Of a DNA stretch of 64,000 nt, positions 1-8,457 are shown piece after piece (position 1 is the first letter of the stretch; the number at the start of each line of letters is the position of its first letter). The notes under the pieces are model-generated. The model was not told where the DNA came from. It worked only from the letters and a program-made list of their open reading frames with translations, and searched no databases. The stretch is from Streptomyces sp. GESEQ-35 (GTDB lineage Bacteria > Actinomycetota > Actinomycetes > Streptomycetales > Streptomycetaceae), in assembly GCF_017948485.1 (NCBI RefSeq), contig NZ_JAFFSX010000003.1, forward strand, positions 372,001-436,000, written 5' to 3'. The translations under genes were made by a program, and so were the position numbers.

Positions 1-294
1 GCGCAGTTCCTTGAGCGAGGTGAACATCGGGATCACCGGCTGCTGGGTGTTGTGCAGGGCGAGGAAGCCGGGGTTGTCACCGCGCGGGCAGTAGACCTTC
101 GACGTCGCGAAGACCTGCTGGAAGTCCTCGGCGGACACCTGTCCCGTGGTGAAGGCACGCACCGCGTCCGCAAGGGAGGGTGGAGACGGCTCGGGGTAGA
201 GCGGAGACTGCTGCTGCCCGTACCCGCCGGGCATCGGCTGCTGCGGGGGGACGTAACCCTGTTGGGCACCGGCGTTCTGGTCGTAGCCGTACAT
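1..294 (-). CDS. SseB family protein, N-terminal part (runs off the left edge)
   Basis: The reading frame starts with ATG at 294 and stays open to base 1, giving 98 residues. It begins MYGYDQNAGAQQGYVPPQQP, a Gln/Pro/Gly/Tyr-rich tail of about 40 residues, followed by a folded region (SLADAVRAFTTGQVSAEDFQ, then VYCPRGDNPGFLALHNTQQP). That pattern matches the SseB-like proteins common in Streptomyces; the name comes from a type III secretion protein but no secretion role is implied and the actinobacterial function is unknown. The C-terminal half lies outside the window. No ribosome site precedes the ATG, whereas a TACGCT hexamer lies 7 bases upstream, so a leaderless transcript is likely. Confidence 0.72.
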   Translation of the reverse strand, partial: MYGYDQNAGAQQGYVPPQQPMPGGYGQQQSPLYPEPSPPSLADAVRAFTTGQVSAEDFQQVFATSKVYCPRGDNPGFLALHNTQQPVIPMFTSLKELR

Positions 295-301
295 GGGCGC
301 A

Positions 302-307
302 AGCGTA
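302..307 (-). promoter_or_regulatory. Candidate -10 element, leaderless SseB gene
   Basis: On the minus strand TACGCT is followed by 7 bases and then the ATG of the SseB-family gene. This TANNNT-to-start spacing is typical of leaderless actinobacterial transcripts. No clear -35 was recognised. Confidence 0.4.
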
Positions 308-459
308 CCGAGAGCCCCGGGGCATACGGGCCGGTACGGGTGTCCTGGCAAACCGACAGCGACCCGACAGCCACCGTCCTGGTTTCCCACAGCTGACGCT
401 CATAACGTCTGTCGTGCCCAGGGGGGCACCGGAAACGGCACACCAGCGAGGGGACAGCC

Positions 460-1311
460 ATGCACCGACACCACGACGACGAGGTCCACGAGCACGACAG
501 AGGGCTCTCTTACGACCTTCCCGTCCTCGCCCGCCGCCGCATGATCCGGCTGATGGCCGGGGCGAGCCTGATACCGCTGGTGGGATGCAGCTCCGAGGAC
601 GAGACCGCCGTGTCCCCCTCCTCCGCCTCGTCATCGACCGCGTCCTCCTCCTCGTCATCGTCCTCCTCCTCGTCCGCCGACTGCGCGACGATCCCGAACG
701 AGACCGCCGGCCCCTACCCCGGCGACGGCTCCAACGGCGTGAACGTCCTCAAGGAGAGCGGTGTCGTCCGCAGCGACATCACGAAGAGCTTCGGCGACTC
801 CGCGGGCGGCACCGCCGAGGGCGTGCCCCTGACCATCACGCTCACGGTCGTCGACGCGGACTCCGGCTGCGGCACCCCGAAACAGGGCGCGGCCGTCTAC
901 CTCTGGCACTGCGACCGGGAGGGCAACTACTCCCTGTACTCCGAGGGCGTCACCGAGGAGAACTATCTGCGCGGCGTCCAGGAGACCGACGACAAGGGGC
1001 AGGTCACCTTCAAGAGCATCTTCCCGGCCTGCTACACCGGCCGCTGGCCGCACATCCACTTCGAGGTCTACGGCAGCCTTGAGGACGCCACCGCCGCCAC
1101 CTCCATCACGAACACCTCGCAGCTCGCGTTCCCCGAGGACGTCTGCGACACGGTGTACGCATCGAACGGTTACAGCCAGAGCGTGCAGAACCTCAGCCAG
1201 CTGTCCCTGGAGACGGACAACATCTTCAGCGACGGCTACGACCAGCAGCTGGCGGCGGTCGAGGGCAGCGTGGAGAAGGGGTACACGGCGACGCTGACGG
1301 TCCCGGTGTGA
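460..1311 (+). CDS. Secreted intradiol ring-cleavage dioxygenase-like lipoprotein
   Basis: This 283-residue protein resembles the extracytoplasmic intradiol dioxygenases of Streptomyces, relatives of the protocatechuate 3,4-dioxygenase beta chain that open catechol-type rings with non-haem Fe(III). A His/Asp-rich N-terminus is followed by an Arg-rich Tat-like segment (RRR at 25-27), a short hydrophobic stretch and a lipobox LVGC ending at Cys43, so it is probably exported and lipid-anchored. A Ser-rich linker (about 52-72) leads to the catalytic fold. The YLWHCDREGNYSLY and ACYTGRWPHIHFEVY segments hold the expected two-Tyr, two-His iron ligands. No carbohydrate-binding module is present. GAGGGGAC precedes the ATG. 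It stands alone, so its aromatic substrate (lignin or plant phenolics are known for relatives) is inference. Confidence 0.82.
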   Translation: MHRHHDDEVHEHDRGLSYDLPVLARRRMIRLMAGASLIPLVGCSSEDETAVSPSSASSSTASSSSSSSSSSSADCATIPNETAGPYPGDGSNGVNVLKESGVVRSDITKSFGDSAGGTAEGVPLTITLTVVDADSGCGTPKQGAAVYLWHCDREGNYSLYSEGVTEENYLRGVQETDDKGQVTFKSIFPACYTGRWPHIHFEVYGSLEDATAATSITNTSQLAFPEDVCDTVYASNGYSQSVQNLSQLSLETDNIFSDGYDQQLAAVEGSVEKGYTATLTVPV

Positions 1312-1336
1312 CCTGTCACAGATGGCCGGATCGGGG

Positions 1337-1363
1337 TTGCGTCTTATTACCGACGGGTAGCAT
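1337..1363 (+). promoter_or_regulatory. Candidate promoter with TACC-gacg-GGTA inverted repeat
   Basis: TTGCGT (1337-1342) and TAGCAT (1358-1363) form a possible -35/-10 pair with a short 15-base spacer. A perfect inverted repeat TACCGACGGGTA (1348-1359) overlaps the -10, where a repressor would block transcription of the acyl-CoA dehydrogenase gene. A second small palindrome, AGTAGCTACT, follows at about 1369-1378. Confidence 0.4.
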
Positions 1364-1443
1364 CATCGAGTAGCTACTTGTTGGTATGTGAACTAGCGCG
1401 AGGATCCAGTGCCTCGCCGATCTCTCTTTACGGAGCCGTCGCC

Positions 1444-3270
1444 ATGGGGCACTACAAGTCGAATCTCCGCGACATCGAGTTCAACCTCTTCGAAGTACTC
1501 GGGCGCGACAAGCTGTACGGCACGGGCCCGTTCGAAGAGATGGACGCCGAGACCGCGAAATCCATCCTCGACGAGATGACCCGCCTCGCGGAGAACGACC
1601 TGGCGGAGTCCTTCGCCGACGCCGACCGCAACCCGCCGGTCTTCGACCCGGAGACCAACACCGCGCCGGTCCCCGCGTCCTTCAAAAAGAGCTACAAGGC
1701 GTTCATGGACTCCGAGTACTGGCGGCTCGGCCTGCCCGAGGAGATCGGCGGCACCACTGCTCCCCCTTCGCTGATCTGGTCGTACGCGGAGCTGGTCCTG
1801 GGCGCCAACCCGGCCGTGTGGATGTACTCCTCCGGTCCGGCCTTCGCCGGGATCCTCTTCGACGAGGGCAACGAGGTCCAGAAGAAGATCGCGCAGATCG
1901 CGGTCGAGCGGACCTGGGGCTCCACCATGGTGCTCACCGAGCCCGACGCCGGTTCCGACGTGGGCGCCGGGCGCACCAAGGCGATCCAGCAGGAGGACGG
2001 CTCCTGGCACATCGAGGGCGTGAAGCGCTTCATCACCTCCGGTGAGCACGACATGGAGGAGAACATCCTTCACTACGTGCTGGCGCGTCCCGAGGGCGCC
2101 GGTCCCGGCACCAAGGGCCTGTCCCTCTTCCTCGTGCCGAAGTACCTCTTCGACTTCGAGACCGGCGAGCTGGGCGAGCGCAACGGCGCCTACGCCACGA
2201 ACGTCGAGCACAAGATGGGCCTGAAGGCCTCCAACACCTGCGAGATGACCTTCGGCGACCAGCACCCCGCCAAGGGCTGGCTGATCGGCGACAAGCACGA
2301 CGGCATCCGCCAGATGTTCCGCATCATCGAGTTCGCCCGCATGATGGTCGGCACGAAGGCCATCTCGACGCTCTCCACCGGCTACCTCAACGCCCTTGAG
2401 TACGCCAAGGAGCGCGTCCAGGGTCCGGACCTCGCCAACTTCATGGACAAGGCCGCGCCCAAGGTCACCGTCACCCACCACCCGGACGTCCGCCTCTCGC
2501 TGATGACGCAGAAGGCGTACGCCGAGGGCATGCGCGCCCTCGTCCTCTACACCGCCTCGATCCAGGACGCGATCGCCGTCAAGGAGGCCGCGGGCGAGGA
2601 CGTCAAGACCGAGCACGCGCTGAACGACCTGCTCCTGCCGATCGTCAAGGGCTACGGCTCCGAGAAGGGCTACGAGCAGCTCGCCCAGTCGCTTCAGACC
2701 TTCGGCGGCTCCGGATTCCTCCAGGAGTACCCGATCGAGCAGTACATCCGCGACGCCAAGATCGACACCCTGTACGAGGGCACCACCGCGATCCAGGGCC
2801 AGGACTTCTTCTTCCGGAAGATCGTCCGCAACCAGGGCTCCGCGCTGAACTCCCTCGCCGAGGACATCAAGAAGTTCCTCGCGCTCGGCACCGGCGGCGA
2901 GGAGCTGGCCGGCGCCCGCGAGCAGCTGGCCAAGGCCGCCGTCGAGCTGGAGGCCATCGTCGGCCTGATGCTCACCGACCTGGCCGCCACCGAGCAGGAC
3001 GTCAAGAACATCTACAAGGTGGGCCTCAACACCACCCGCCTGCTGATGGCCTCCGGTGACGTCGTCGTCGGCTACCTGCTCCTCAAGGGCGCCGCGGTCG
3101 CCGCCGAGAAGCTGCCGAACGCCTCGGCCAAGGACAAGGCGTTCTACACCGGCAAGATTGCGGCGGCGAAGTTCTTCGCGGCCACCGTCCTGCCGGGCGT
3201 CACCGGCGCGCGCAAGCTCGCCGAGGGCGTCGACCTGGACCTGATGGAGCTGGACGAAGCCGCGTTCTAG
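1444..3270 (+). CDS. Acyl-CoA dehydrogenase, long FadE-type
   Basis: FAD-dependent acyl-CoA dehydrogenase of 608 residues, catalysing the alpha,beta-dehydrogenation step of fatty acyl-CoA beta-oxidation in the cytoplasm. It is longer than the usual 380-residue family because it carries the N-terminal extension ([19 protein letters not shown]) and the extra C-terminal helical domain of the FadE subgroup. Visible signatures are [17 protein letters not shown] and [20 protein letters not shown], followed by YEGTTAIQ with the catalytic Glu. An open frame continues upstream to a TTG, but the ATG at 1444 has GGAG about 10 bases before it and matches the family N-terminus. It is transcribed alone, bounded by the candidate promoter and a hairpin. 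Confidence 0.93.
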   Translation: MGHYKSNLRDIEFNLFEVLGRDKLYGTGPFEEMDAETAKSILDEMTRLAENDLAESFADADRNPPVFDPETNTAPVPASFKKSYKAFMDSEYWRLGLPEEIGGTTAPPSLIWSYAELVLGANPAVWMYSSGPAFAGILFDEGNEVQKKIAQIAVERTWGSTMVLTEPDAGSDVGAGRTKAIQQEDGSWHIEGVKRFITSGEHDMEENILHYVLARPEGAGPGTKGLSLFLVPKYLFDFETGELGERNGAYATNVEHKMGLKASNTCEMTFGDQHPAKGWLIGDKHDGIRQMFRIIEFARMMVGTKAISTLSTGYLNALEYAKERVQGPDLANFMDKAAPKVTVTHHPDVRLSLMTQKAYAEGMRALVLYTASIQDAIAVKEAAGEDVKTEHALNDLLLPIVKGYGSEKGYEQLAQSLQTFGGSGFLQEYPIEQYIRDAKIDTLYEGTTAIQGQDFFFRKIVRNQGSALNSLAEDIKKFLALGTGGEELAGAREQLAKAAVELEAIVGLMLTDLAATEQDVKNIYKVGLNTTRLLMASGDVVVGYLLLKGAAVAAEKLPNASAKDKAFYTGKIAAAKFFAATVLPGVTGARKLAEGVDLDLMELDEAAF

Positions 3271-3292
3271 CCCGCTTGTCCCCCTTTACGAG

Positions 3293-3321
3293 GGCCCGTT
3301 CCCAGTCATCGGGAGCGGGCC
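3293..3321 (+). terminator. Hairpin terminator after acyl-CoA dehydrogenase
   Basis: Arms GGCCCGTTCCC (3293-3303) and GGGAGCGGGCC (3311-3321) pair over 11 bp with one G-T wobble and a 7-base loop. It is followed only by a short T pair, as is usual in Streptomyces. Confidence 0.65.
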
Positions 3322-3322
3322 T

Positions 3323-3359
3323 TCGTACGTCGTCAAGGAAGCCTCGTACGTCGTTAAGG
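3323..3359 (+). repeat. Near-perfect 16-bp direct repeat, 21-bp spacing
   Basis: TCGTACGTCGTCAAGG (3323-3338) recurs as TCGTACGTCGTTAAGG (3344-3359). The second copy ends 7 bases before the aminopeptidase start, so its AAGG also serves as the ribosome site. Confidence 0.6.
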
Positions 3360-3366
3360 TGAACCC

Positions 3367-4665
3367 ATGAGCGAACCCCACCGCTTCGACCGCGGCCACA
3401 CCGACGACCTCATGACCTTCCTGGCGGCGAGCCCCACGCCGTACCACGCCGTGGCGAACACCGCCGAGCGGCTGGAGAAGGCCGGCTTCAAGCAGGTCGC
3501 GGAGACGGACGCCTGGGACGGGTCGAGCGGCGGCAAGTACGTGCTGCGCGGCGGCGCGATCATCGCCTGGTACGTCCCCGAGAGCGCCGCGCCGCACACG
3601 CCGTACCGGATCGTCGGCGCGCACACCGACTCGCCGAACCTGCGGGTCAAGCCGCTGCCGGACGCCGGGGCGCACGGCTGGCGGCAGGTGGCGGTCGAGA
3701 TCTACGGCGGCCCGCTGATGAACTCCTGGCTGGACCGCGACCTGGGCCTGGCGGGCCGGCTGACGCTCAGGGACGGCTCGACCCGTCTAGTGAACGTCGA
3801 CCGCCCGCTCCTGCGCGTCCCCCAACTCGCCATCCACCTGGACCGTTCGGTCTCCTCCGAGGGCCTCAAGCTCGACAAGCAGCGCCATCTCCAGCCGGTC
3901 TGGGGGCTGAGCGACACCGTGCGGGACGGCGATCTGATCGCCTTCCTGGAGGCGGAGAGCAATCTGGCCGCGGGCGAGGTCACCGGCTGGGACCTGATGG
4001 TCCACTCCGTGGAACCGCCGGCGTACCTGGGCCGCGACAAGGAGCTGGTCGCGGGACCGCGCATGGACAACCTGCTGTCGGTGCACGCGGGCACGGCGGC
4101 GCTGGCCGCGACGGCGACCGGCGGCGGACAGCTGCCGTACATCCCGGTGCTGGCCGCCTTCGACCACGAGGAGAACGGCTCGCAGTCGGACACCGGCGCG
4201 GACGGGCCGCTGCTCGGCAGCGTGCTGGAGCGTTCGGTGTTCGCGCGCCAAGGATCGTACGAGGACAGGGCGCGCGCCTTCGCGGGCACCGTCTGTCTCT
4301 CCTCCGACACGGGCCACGCCGTCCACCCCAACTACGCGGAGCGGCACGACCCGACGCACCACCCGCGCATCAACGGCGGGCCGATCCTGAAGGTGAACGT
4401 CAACAACCGCTACGCCACGGACGGTTCGGGGCGTGCGGTGTGGGCGGCGGCCTGCGAGCGGGCCGGCGTCCCCTTCCAGTCCTTCGTCTCCAACAACTCC
4501 ATGCCCTGCGGCACGACCATCGGCCCGATCACCGCGGCCCGGCACGGCATCAAGACCGTCGACATCGGCGTGGCGATCCTGTCGATGCACAGTGCGCGGG
4601 AGCTGTGCGGCGTGGACGACCCGCATCTGCTGGCGAACGCGCTGGTGGCGTTCCTGGAGGGGTAA
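3367..4665 (+). CDS. M18 family aminopeptidase
   Basis: Cytoplasmic dinuclear-zinc aminopeptidase of 432 residues, the normal length for family M18, which removes N-terminal, often acidic, residues from peptides. Metal and catalytic motifs are in order: IVGAHTDSP with His86 and Asp88, MDNLLSVH, FDHEENGSQ, and SSDTGHAVHPNY; the C-terminal SMHSARELCG block contains the last ligand His. The ATG at 3367 follows AAGG at good spacing. The gene sits behind the terminator of the acyl-CoA dehydrogenase, so it is a separate unit, possibly read together with the small membrane protein 70 bases downstream. Confidence 0.93.
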   Translation: MSEPHRFDRGHTDDLMTFLAASPTPYHAVANTAERLEKAGFKQVAETDAWDGSSGGKYVLRGGAIIAWYVPESAAPHTPYRIVGAHTDSPNLRVKPLPDAGAHGWRQVAVEIYGGPLMNSWLDRDLGLAGRLTLRDGSTRLVNVDRPLLRVPQLAIHLDRSVSSEGLKLDKQRHLQPVWGLSDTVRDGDLIAFLEAESNLAAGEVTGWDLMVHSVEPPAYLGRDKELVAGPRMDNLLSVHAGTAALAATATGGGQLPYIPVLAAFDHEENGSQSDTGADGPLLGSVLERSVFARQGSYEDRARAFAGTVCLSSDTGHAVHPNYAERHDPTHHPRINGGPILKVNVNNRYATDGSGRAVWAAACERAGVPFQSFVSNNSMPCGTTIGPITAARHGIKTVDIGVAILSMHSARELCGVDDPHLLANALVAFLEG

Positions 4666-4735
4666 CGCCCGCCCGGCCGGGTACCCGTCGCCGAGCCGGC
4701 CGGAACGACCGGACCGGAAAGGGAGGCGACAGCTC

Positions 4736-4987
4736 ATGGGCCTCGGCGGATGCATCATCCTCATCGCCGTTGGAGCCATCCTCACGTTCGCGACCGACTG
4801 GAACATGGAGGGGGTCAACCTCGACCTGGTCGGCGTGATCCTGATGATCGTCGGGCTGATCGGAACGACGACGTTCAGCAGCATCGCGCGACGCCGGCGA
4901 GTCGTGGTGCCACCTTCGACGCCGGTCGTCGAGGAGCAAGGGCACCACCATCGGCGCGACGGGTACAGCGACGGTTACGGCGTCTGA
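4736..4987 (+). CDS. Small two-TM membrane protein, DUF6458-like
   Basis: An 83-residue protein with two hydrophobic segments: LGGCIILIAVGAILTFATDW (about 2-22) and VGVILMIVGLIGTTTF (about 32-48). An Arg-rich stretch (ARRRR) and a hydrophilic His/Asp/Tyr tail follow. This arrangement is that of the DUF6458 family in actinobacteria, whose function is unknown. GGGAGG lies about 10 bases before the ATG. A longer frame starting at 4433 overlaps the aminopeptidase and is not credible. Confidence 0.78.
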   Translation: MGLGGCIILIAVGAILTFATDWNMEGVNLDLVGVILMIVGLIGTTTFSSIARRRRVVVPPSTPVVEEQGHHHRRDGYSDGYGV

Positions 4988-5060
4988 CAGTCGGGCCAGG
5001 GCGTACCCCGTCGGCCTACCGGCGGCGTTTCGGAGCCGTCGGCGGGGAACCCCTCGTCTC

Positions 5061-5555
5061 ATGAGATTCCTCGTACGCGACCGGCTCCTCGGCTTCGGTG
5101 ACGACTACTGGATCGAGGACGACCGCGGCAACAAGGTGTACCTCGTCGACGGCAAGGCGATGCGGCTGCGGGACACCTTCGAGCTGAAGGACACGCAGGG
5201 GCGCGTCCTCATCGACATCCATCAGAAGATGTTCGCCCTGCGGGACACGATGGTGATCGAGCGGAACGGCGACCTCCTGGCCCGCATCAAGCGCAAGCGG
5301 CTGTCGCTGCTGCGCAACCACTACCGGGTGTCCCTGATCGACGGCACCGACCTCGATGTCAGCGGCAAGATCCTCGACCGTGAGTTCGCCGTCGAGTACG
5401 ACGGCGAACTCCTCGCCGTGATCTCCCGGCGCTTTCTGCACATCCGGGATACGTACGGCGTCGATGTCGTCCGCGACGACGCGGACCCGGCGCTTCTGAT
5501 CGCGGTGGCGGTGTGCGTGATCCACCTGGCGGAGAAGGAGCGGGAGGCGGACTGA
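5061..5555 (+). CDS. LURP-one-related (tubby-like) family protein
   Basis: A 164-residue protein of the LURP-one-related family, with the repeating beta-strand pattern of tubby-like folds: YWIEDDRGNKVYLVDGKAMR, then TFELKDTQGRVLIDIHQKMF, ending in a hydrophobic helix (ALLIAVAVCVIHLAE). Bacterial members are thought to bind phospholipid or act at the membrane, but no enzymatic role is established. It starts at ATG 5061, 73 bases after the small membrane protein, and is followed by one copy of the dispersed repeat described separately. Confidence 0.82.
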   Translation: MRFLVRDRLLGFGDDYWIEDDRGNKVYLVDGKAMRLRDTFELKDTQGRVLIDIHQKMFALRDTMVIERNGDLLARIKRKRLSLLRNHYRVSLIDGTDLDVSGKILDREFAVEYDGELLAVISRRFLHIRDTYGVDVVRDDADPALLIAVAVCVIHLAEKEREAD

Positions 5556-5587
5556 GCGCTCCGCTGGATACGCGGTCGTTCACCGCG

Positions 5588-5634
5588 GGCCGGTGGGGGC
5601 TGGTCGCGCAGTTCCCCGCGCCCCTTCGGGGCGC
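5588..5634 (+). repeat. Dispersed intergenic repeat, copy 1 (short form)
   Basis: Contains GGCTGGTCGCGCAGTTCCCC followed by the GCGCCCCTTCGGGGCGC hairpin. The same element occurs inverted at 21814-21869 and in a longer form at 36711-36792 and 45213-45293. The terminal GCGCCCC/GGGGCGC hairpin could end transcription of the LURP-one-related gene. Confidence 0.75.
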
Positions 5635-5646
5635 TGCCGAGCTGTC

Positions 5647-5665
5647 CACATCGGCGCGCGATGTG
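5647..5665 (+). promoter_or_regulatory. Inverted repeat upstream of the SpoIIE-type gene
   Basis: CACATCG-gcgcg-CGATGTG is a perfect 7-bp inverted repeat ending 13 bases before the ATG at 5679. It could be an operator or a leader hairpin. Confidence 0.35.
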
Positions 5666-5678
5666 AGACAAAAGAGTC

Positions 5679-8378
5679 ATGGCCGGACTTCTCGACCGGC
5701 TGCGCCCGGTGCTGAGCGCCCCCACCGTCGCCCGGCAGGTCTTCGTGCTCCAGGCGGCGATCGTGGTACTCCTCGTCGTCGCCGCGGTGATCGCCGTCGT
5801 GCTCCAGGTCCGCAGCGACAGCGAGCGCGAGGCCCGGAACCGCTCCCTCGCCGTGGCCGAGACGGTCGCGAACTCGCCGGGCGTCGTGGCGGCCCTGGCG
5901 GGGCCGGACCCGTCCGCGGTGCTCCAGCCGCGCGCGGAGGCGGTACGCAAGGCGTCCGGCGTGGACTTCGTCGTGGTGATGACCACGGACGGGATCCGCC
6001 ACACCCACCCGGACCCCGCCCGGATCGGCCGCCCCTACATCGGCCACATCGCCCCGGCCGCGGCGGGCGGAGTCGTGCGGGAGACCTTCACCGGCACACT
6101 GGGCCCCTCCGTGCGTGCCGTCGTCCCCGTGACGGACGCGGACGGCAAGGTCGTCGGTCTGGTCGCCGCCGGGGTGACGCTGGCCAGCGTGCGCGGGGTG
6201 GTCGAGCACCAGCTGCCTGTGGTGATCGCCTCGGCCGGCGTGGCGCTCGTCGTCGCCACCGCCGGAACCGCCCTGGTCAGCAGGCGGCTGCGGCATCAGA
6301 CGCACGGGCTGGGGCCCGCCGAGATGACCCGGATGTACGAGCATCACGACGCCGTCCTGCACGCCGTACGGGAAGGCGTGCTGATCACGGACGGCGACGG
6401 GCGGCTGGCGCTGGCCAACGACGAGGCGCGGCGGCTGCTCGCGCTGGGGCCGGACGCGGAGGGCCGGCCCACCCTCGACCTGGCCATCGGCCGCAACCTG
6501 GCCCGGCTGCTGGCCTCCGGCCGGGACGCCACCGACGAGGTGCATCCCACGCGGGGCCGACTGCTGGCGGTCAGCCAGCGGTCCACCGCGGGCGACGACG
6601 GCCCGCCCGGCAGTGTGGCCACCCTGCGCGACACCACCGAGTTCCAGTCCCTCACCGGCCGGGCGGAGGTGGCGCAGGAGCGGCTGCGACTGCTCTACGA
6701 CGCCGGACTGGAGGTCGGCACCGGCCTCGACGTGACACGCACCTCGCAGGAACTGGCGGACTTCGCGGTCCCCCGGTTCGCCGACTACGTCACGGTCGAC
6801 CTGGCGGATCCCGTGCTGCGGGGCGGGGAGCCGAAGGAGGGCGAGACGGACATGCGGCGCGTCGCGTTCCGGGGGGTCGAAGAGGGCAGCCCGCTGTACG
6901 GGCTCGGCAGGCTGATCCACTTCGTGCCGGCCACCCCGCAGGCCGCCGGGTTCCTCGCCGGGGAGACGATGCTCGAGGAGGACATGACCACGTTCTCCGG
7001 GTGGCAGGTGCAGGATCCCGAACGGGCCCGGGGACTGGTGGAGTTCGGGATCCACTCGATGCTCGCGGTGCCTCTGCGCGCCCGCGGCGTCATCATGGGA
7101 ATGGCCACCTTCTGGCGCGCCGACCAGCAGGCGCCCTTCGAGCAGGAGGACGTCTCCCTCGCCGAGGAACTGGTGGCCCGCGCCGCCGTCAGCGTGGACA
7201 ACGCCCGCCGCTTCACCCGCGAGCACGGCATGGCCGTCACCCTCCAGCGCAGCCTGCTGCCGCGGGCCCTGCCCGACCAGAGCGCCCTGGAGGTGGCCTA
7301 CCGCTATCTGCCCGCGCAGGCCGCGCAGGGCGGGGTCGGCGGAGACTGGTTCGACGTCATCCCGCTGCCCGGCGCGCGGGTGGCGCTGGTCGTGGGGGAC
7401 ATCGTCGGGCACGGCCTGCACGCGGCGGCCACCATGGGCCGGCTGCGGACGGCCGTCGACAACTTCTCGACCCTGGACCTCCCGCCCGACGAACTCCTGT
7501 GGCACATGGACGAGTTGGTGGCGCGCATCGACCAGGACGAGGGCGGGGACGGCAGCGAGGAGAAGGGCGCGCCGGTCACCGGCGCGACCTGCCTGTACGC
7601 CGTCTACGACCCCGCGTCCGGGGTGTGCACCATCTCCCGCGCGGGCCATCTCGAACCGGCGGTCGTGCATCCGGACGGCGAGGCGGAGTTCCTCACCGTC
7701 CCCGGCGGGCCTCCGCTGGGGCTGAGCGGCGGGCTTCCATTCGAGGTGACGGTGGTGCGACTGCCCGAGGGCAGCAGTCTCGTGCTCTACACGGACGGGC
7801 TCGTCGAGGACCAGCGCCGGGACATCGACGAGGGCCTGGAGCTGCTGCGCCGCGCACTGACCGGCCCCGGGCGGACGCCGGAGGAGACCTGCGACGCGGC
7901 CCTCGACGCCCTGCTGCCCGACCGGCAGCGCGACGACATCGCCCTGGTCGTCGCCCGTACCCACACACTCGCCGCCGACCGCACGGCAGCCTGGGACGTG
8001 CCGGCCGACCCCTCGGCGGTGGGGCGGGTCCGGGCGGCGGCCGGCCGAACGCTTCAGGCCTGGGGACTGTCGGAGGAGGCCTTCACGACCGAGCTGATCC
8101 TCAGCGAGCTGGTCACCAACGCCCTCCGCCACGCCACCCCTCCCATCCACGTCCGTCTGATCCGCGACCGCTCCCTGATCTGCGAGGTCTCGGACGGCAG
8201 CAGCACGGCCCCCCATCTGCGCCGGGCGGCGTCGACGGACGAGGGCGGGCGGGGGCTGTTCCTGGTGGCGCAGTTCGCGGAGAGGTGGGGGACGCGCTAT
8301 TCGGGGGGCGGGAAGGTGATCTGGACCGAGCAGCCGCTGGAGGACAAGGCGAAAGCACCGGGGACGCCGGAGGGGTGA
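5679..8378 (+). CDS. Membrane sensor SpoIIE-type PP2C phosphatase with PAS, GAF and HATPase domains
   Basis: An 899-residue signalling protein. Order: transmembrane helix (about 20-43), extracytoplasmic sensor of CitA/DcuS-like type (about 45-178), second helix (about 182-204), PAS domain (about 220-325), GAF domain (about 335-515), PPM/SpoIIE Ser/Thr phosphatase (about 525-755), and a GHKL ATPase-like domain (about 775-890). The phosphatase metal aspartates lie in GGVGGDWFDV and VVGDIVGHG; the ATPase box is ELILSELVTNALRHA, with DEGGRGLFLV later. Such proteins usually dephosphorylate anti-anti-sigma factors, and the C-terminal module resembles anti-sigma kinases. No partner sigma or anti-sigma gene is adjacent, so the target is unknown. 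Confidence 0.9.
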   Translation: MAGLLDRLRPVLSAPTVARQVFVLQAAIVVLLVVAAVIAVVLQVRSDSEREARNRSLAVAETVANSPGVVAALAGPDPSAVLQPRAEAVRKASGVDFVVVMTTDGIRHTHPDPARIGRPYIGHIAPAAAGGVVRETFTGTLGPSVRAVVPVTDADGKVVGLVAAGVTLASVRGVVEHQLPVVIASAGVALVVATAGTALVSRRLRHQTHGLGPAEMTRMYEHHDAVLHAVREGVLITDGDGRLALANDEARRLLALGPDAEGRPTLDLAIGRNLARLLASGRDATDEVHPTRGRLLAVSQRSTAGDDGPPGSVATLRDTTEFQSLTGRAEVAQERLRLLYDAGLEVGTGLDVTRTSQELADFAVPRFADYVTVDLADPVLRGGEPKEGETDMRRVAFRGVEEGSPLYGLGRLIHFVPATPQAAGFLAGETMLEEDMTTFSGWQVQDPERARGLVEFGIHSMLAVPLRARGVIMGMATFWRADQQAPFEQEDVSLAEELVARAAVSVDNARRFTREHGMAVTLQRSLLPRALPDQSALEVAYRYLPAQAAQGGVGGDWFDVIPLPGARVALVVGDIVGHGLHAAATMGRLRTAVDNFSTLDLPPDELLWHMDELVARIDQDEGGDGSEEKGAPVTGATCLYAVYDPASGVCTISRAGHLEPAVVHPDGEAEFLTVPGGPPLGLSGGLPFEVTVVRLPEGSSLVLYTDGLVEDQRRDIDEGLELLRRALTGPGRTPEETCDAALDALLPDRQRDDIALVVARTHTLAADRTAAWDVPADPSAVGRVRAAAGRTLQAWGLSEEAFTTELILSELVTNALRHATPPIHVRLIRDRSLICEVSDGSSTAPHLRRAASTDEGGRGLFLVAQFAERWGTRYSGGGKVIWTEQPLEDKAKAPGTPEG

Positions 8379-8386
8379 GAACGCCA

Positions 8387-8429
8387 AAGGGGCCCGCCCG
8401 TCCGCTCAGGACGTCGTGGCGGGCCCCTT
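8387..8429. terminator. Bidirectional terminator between convergent genes
   Basis: Perfect 12-bp arms AAGGGGCCCGCC (8387-8398) and GGCGGGCCCCTT (8418-8429), with an inner CGTCC/GGACG stem in the loop. It serves both the SpoIIE-type gene and the convergent carboxypeptidase gene. A tandem CTTCAAGGCTG duplication (8430-8451) follows. Confidence 0.8.
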
Positions 8430-8457
8430 CTTCAAGGCTGCTTCAAGGCTGCGGGTA

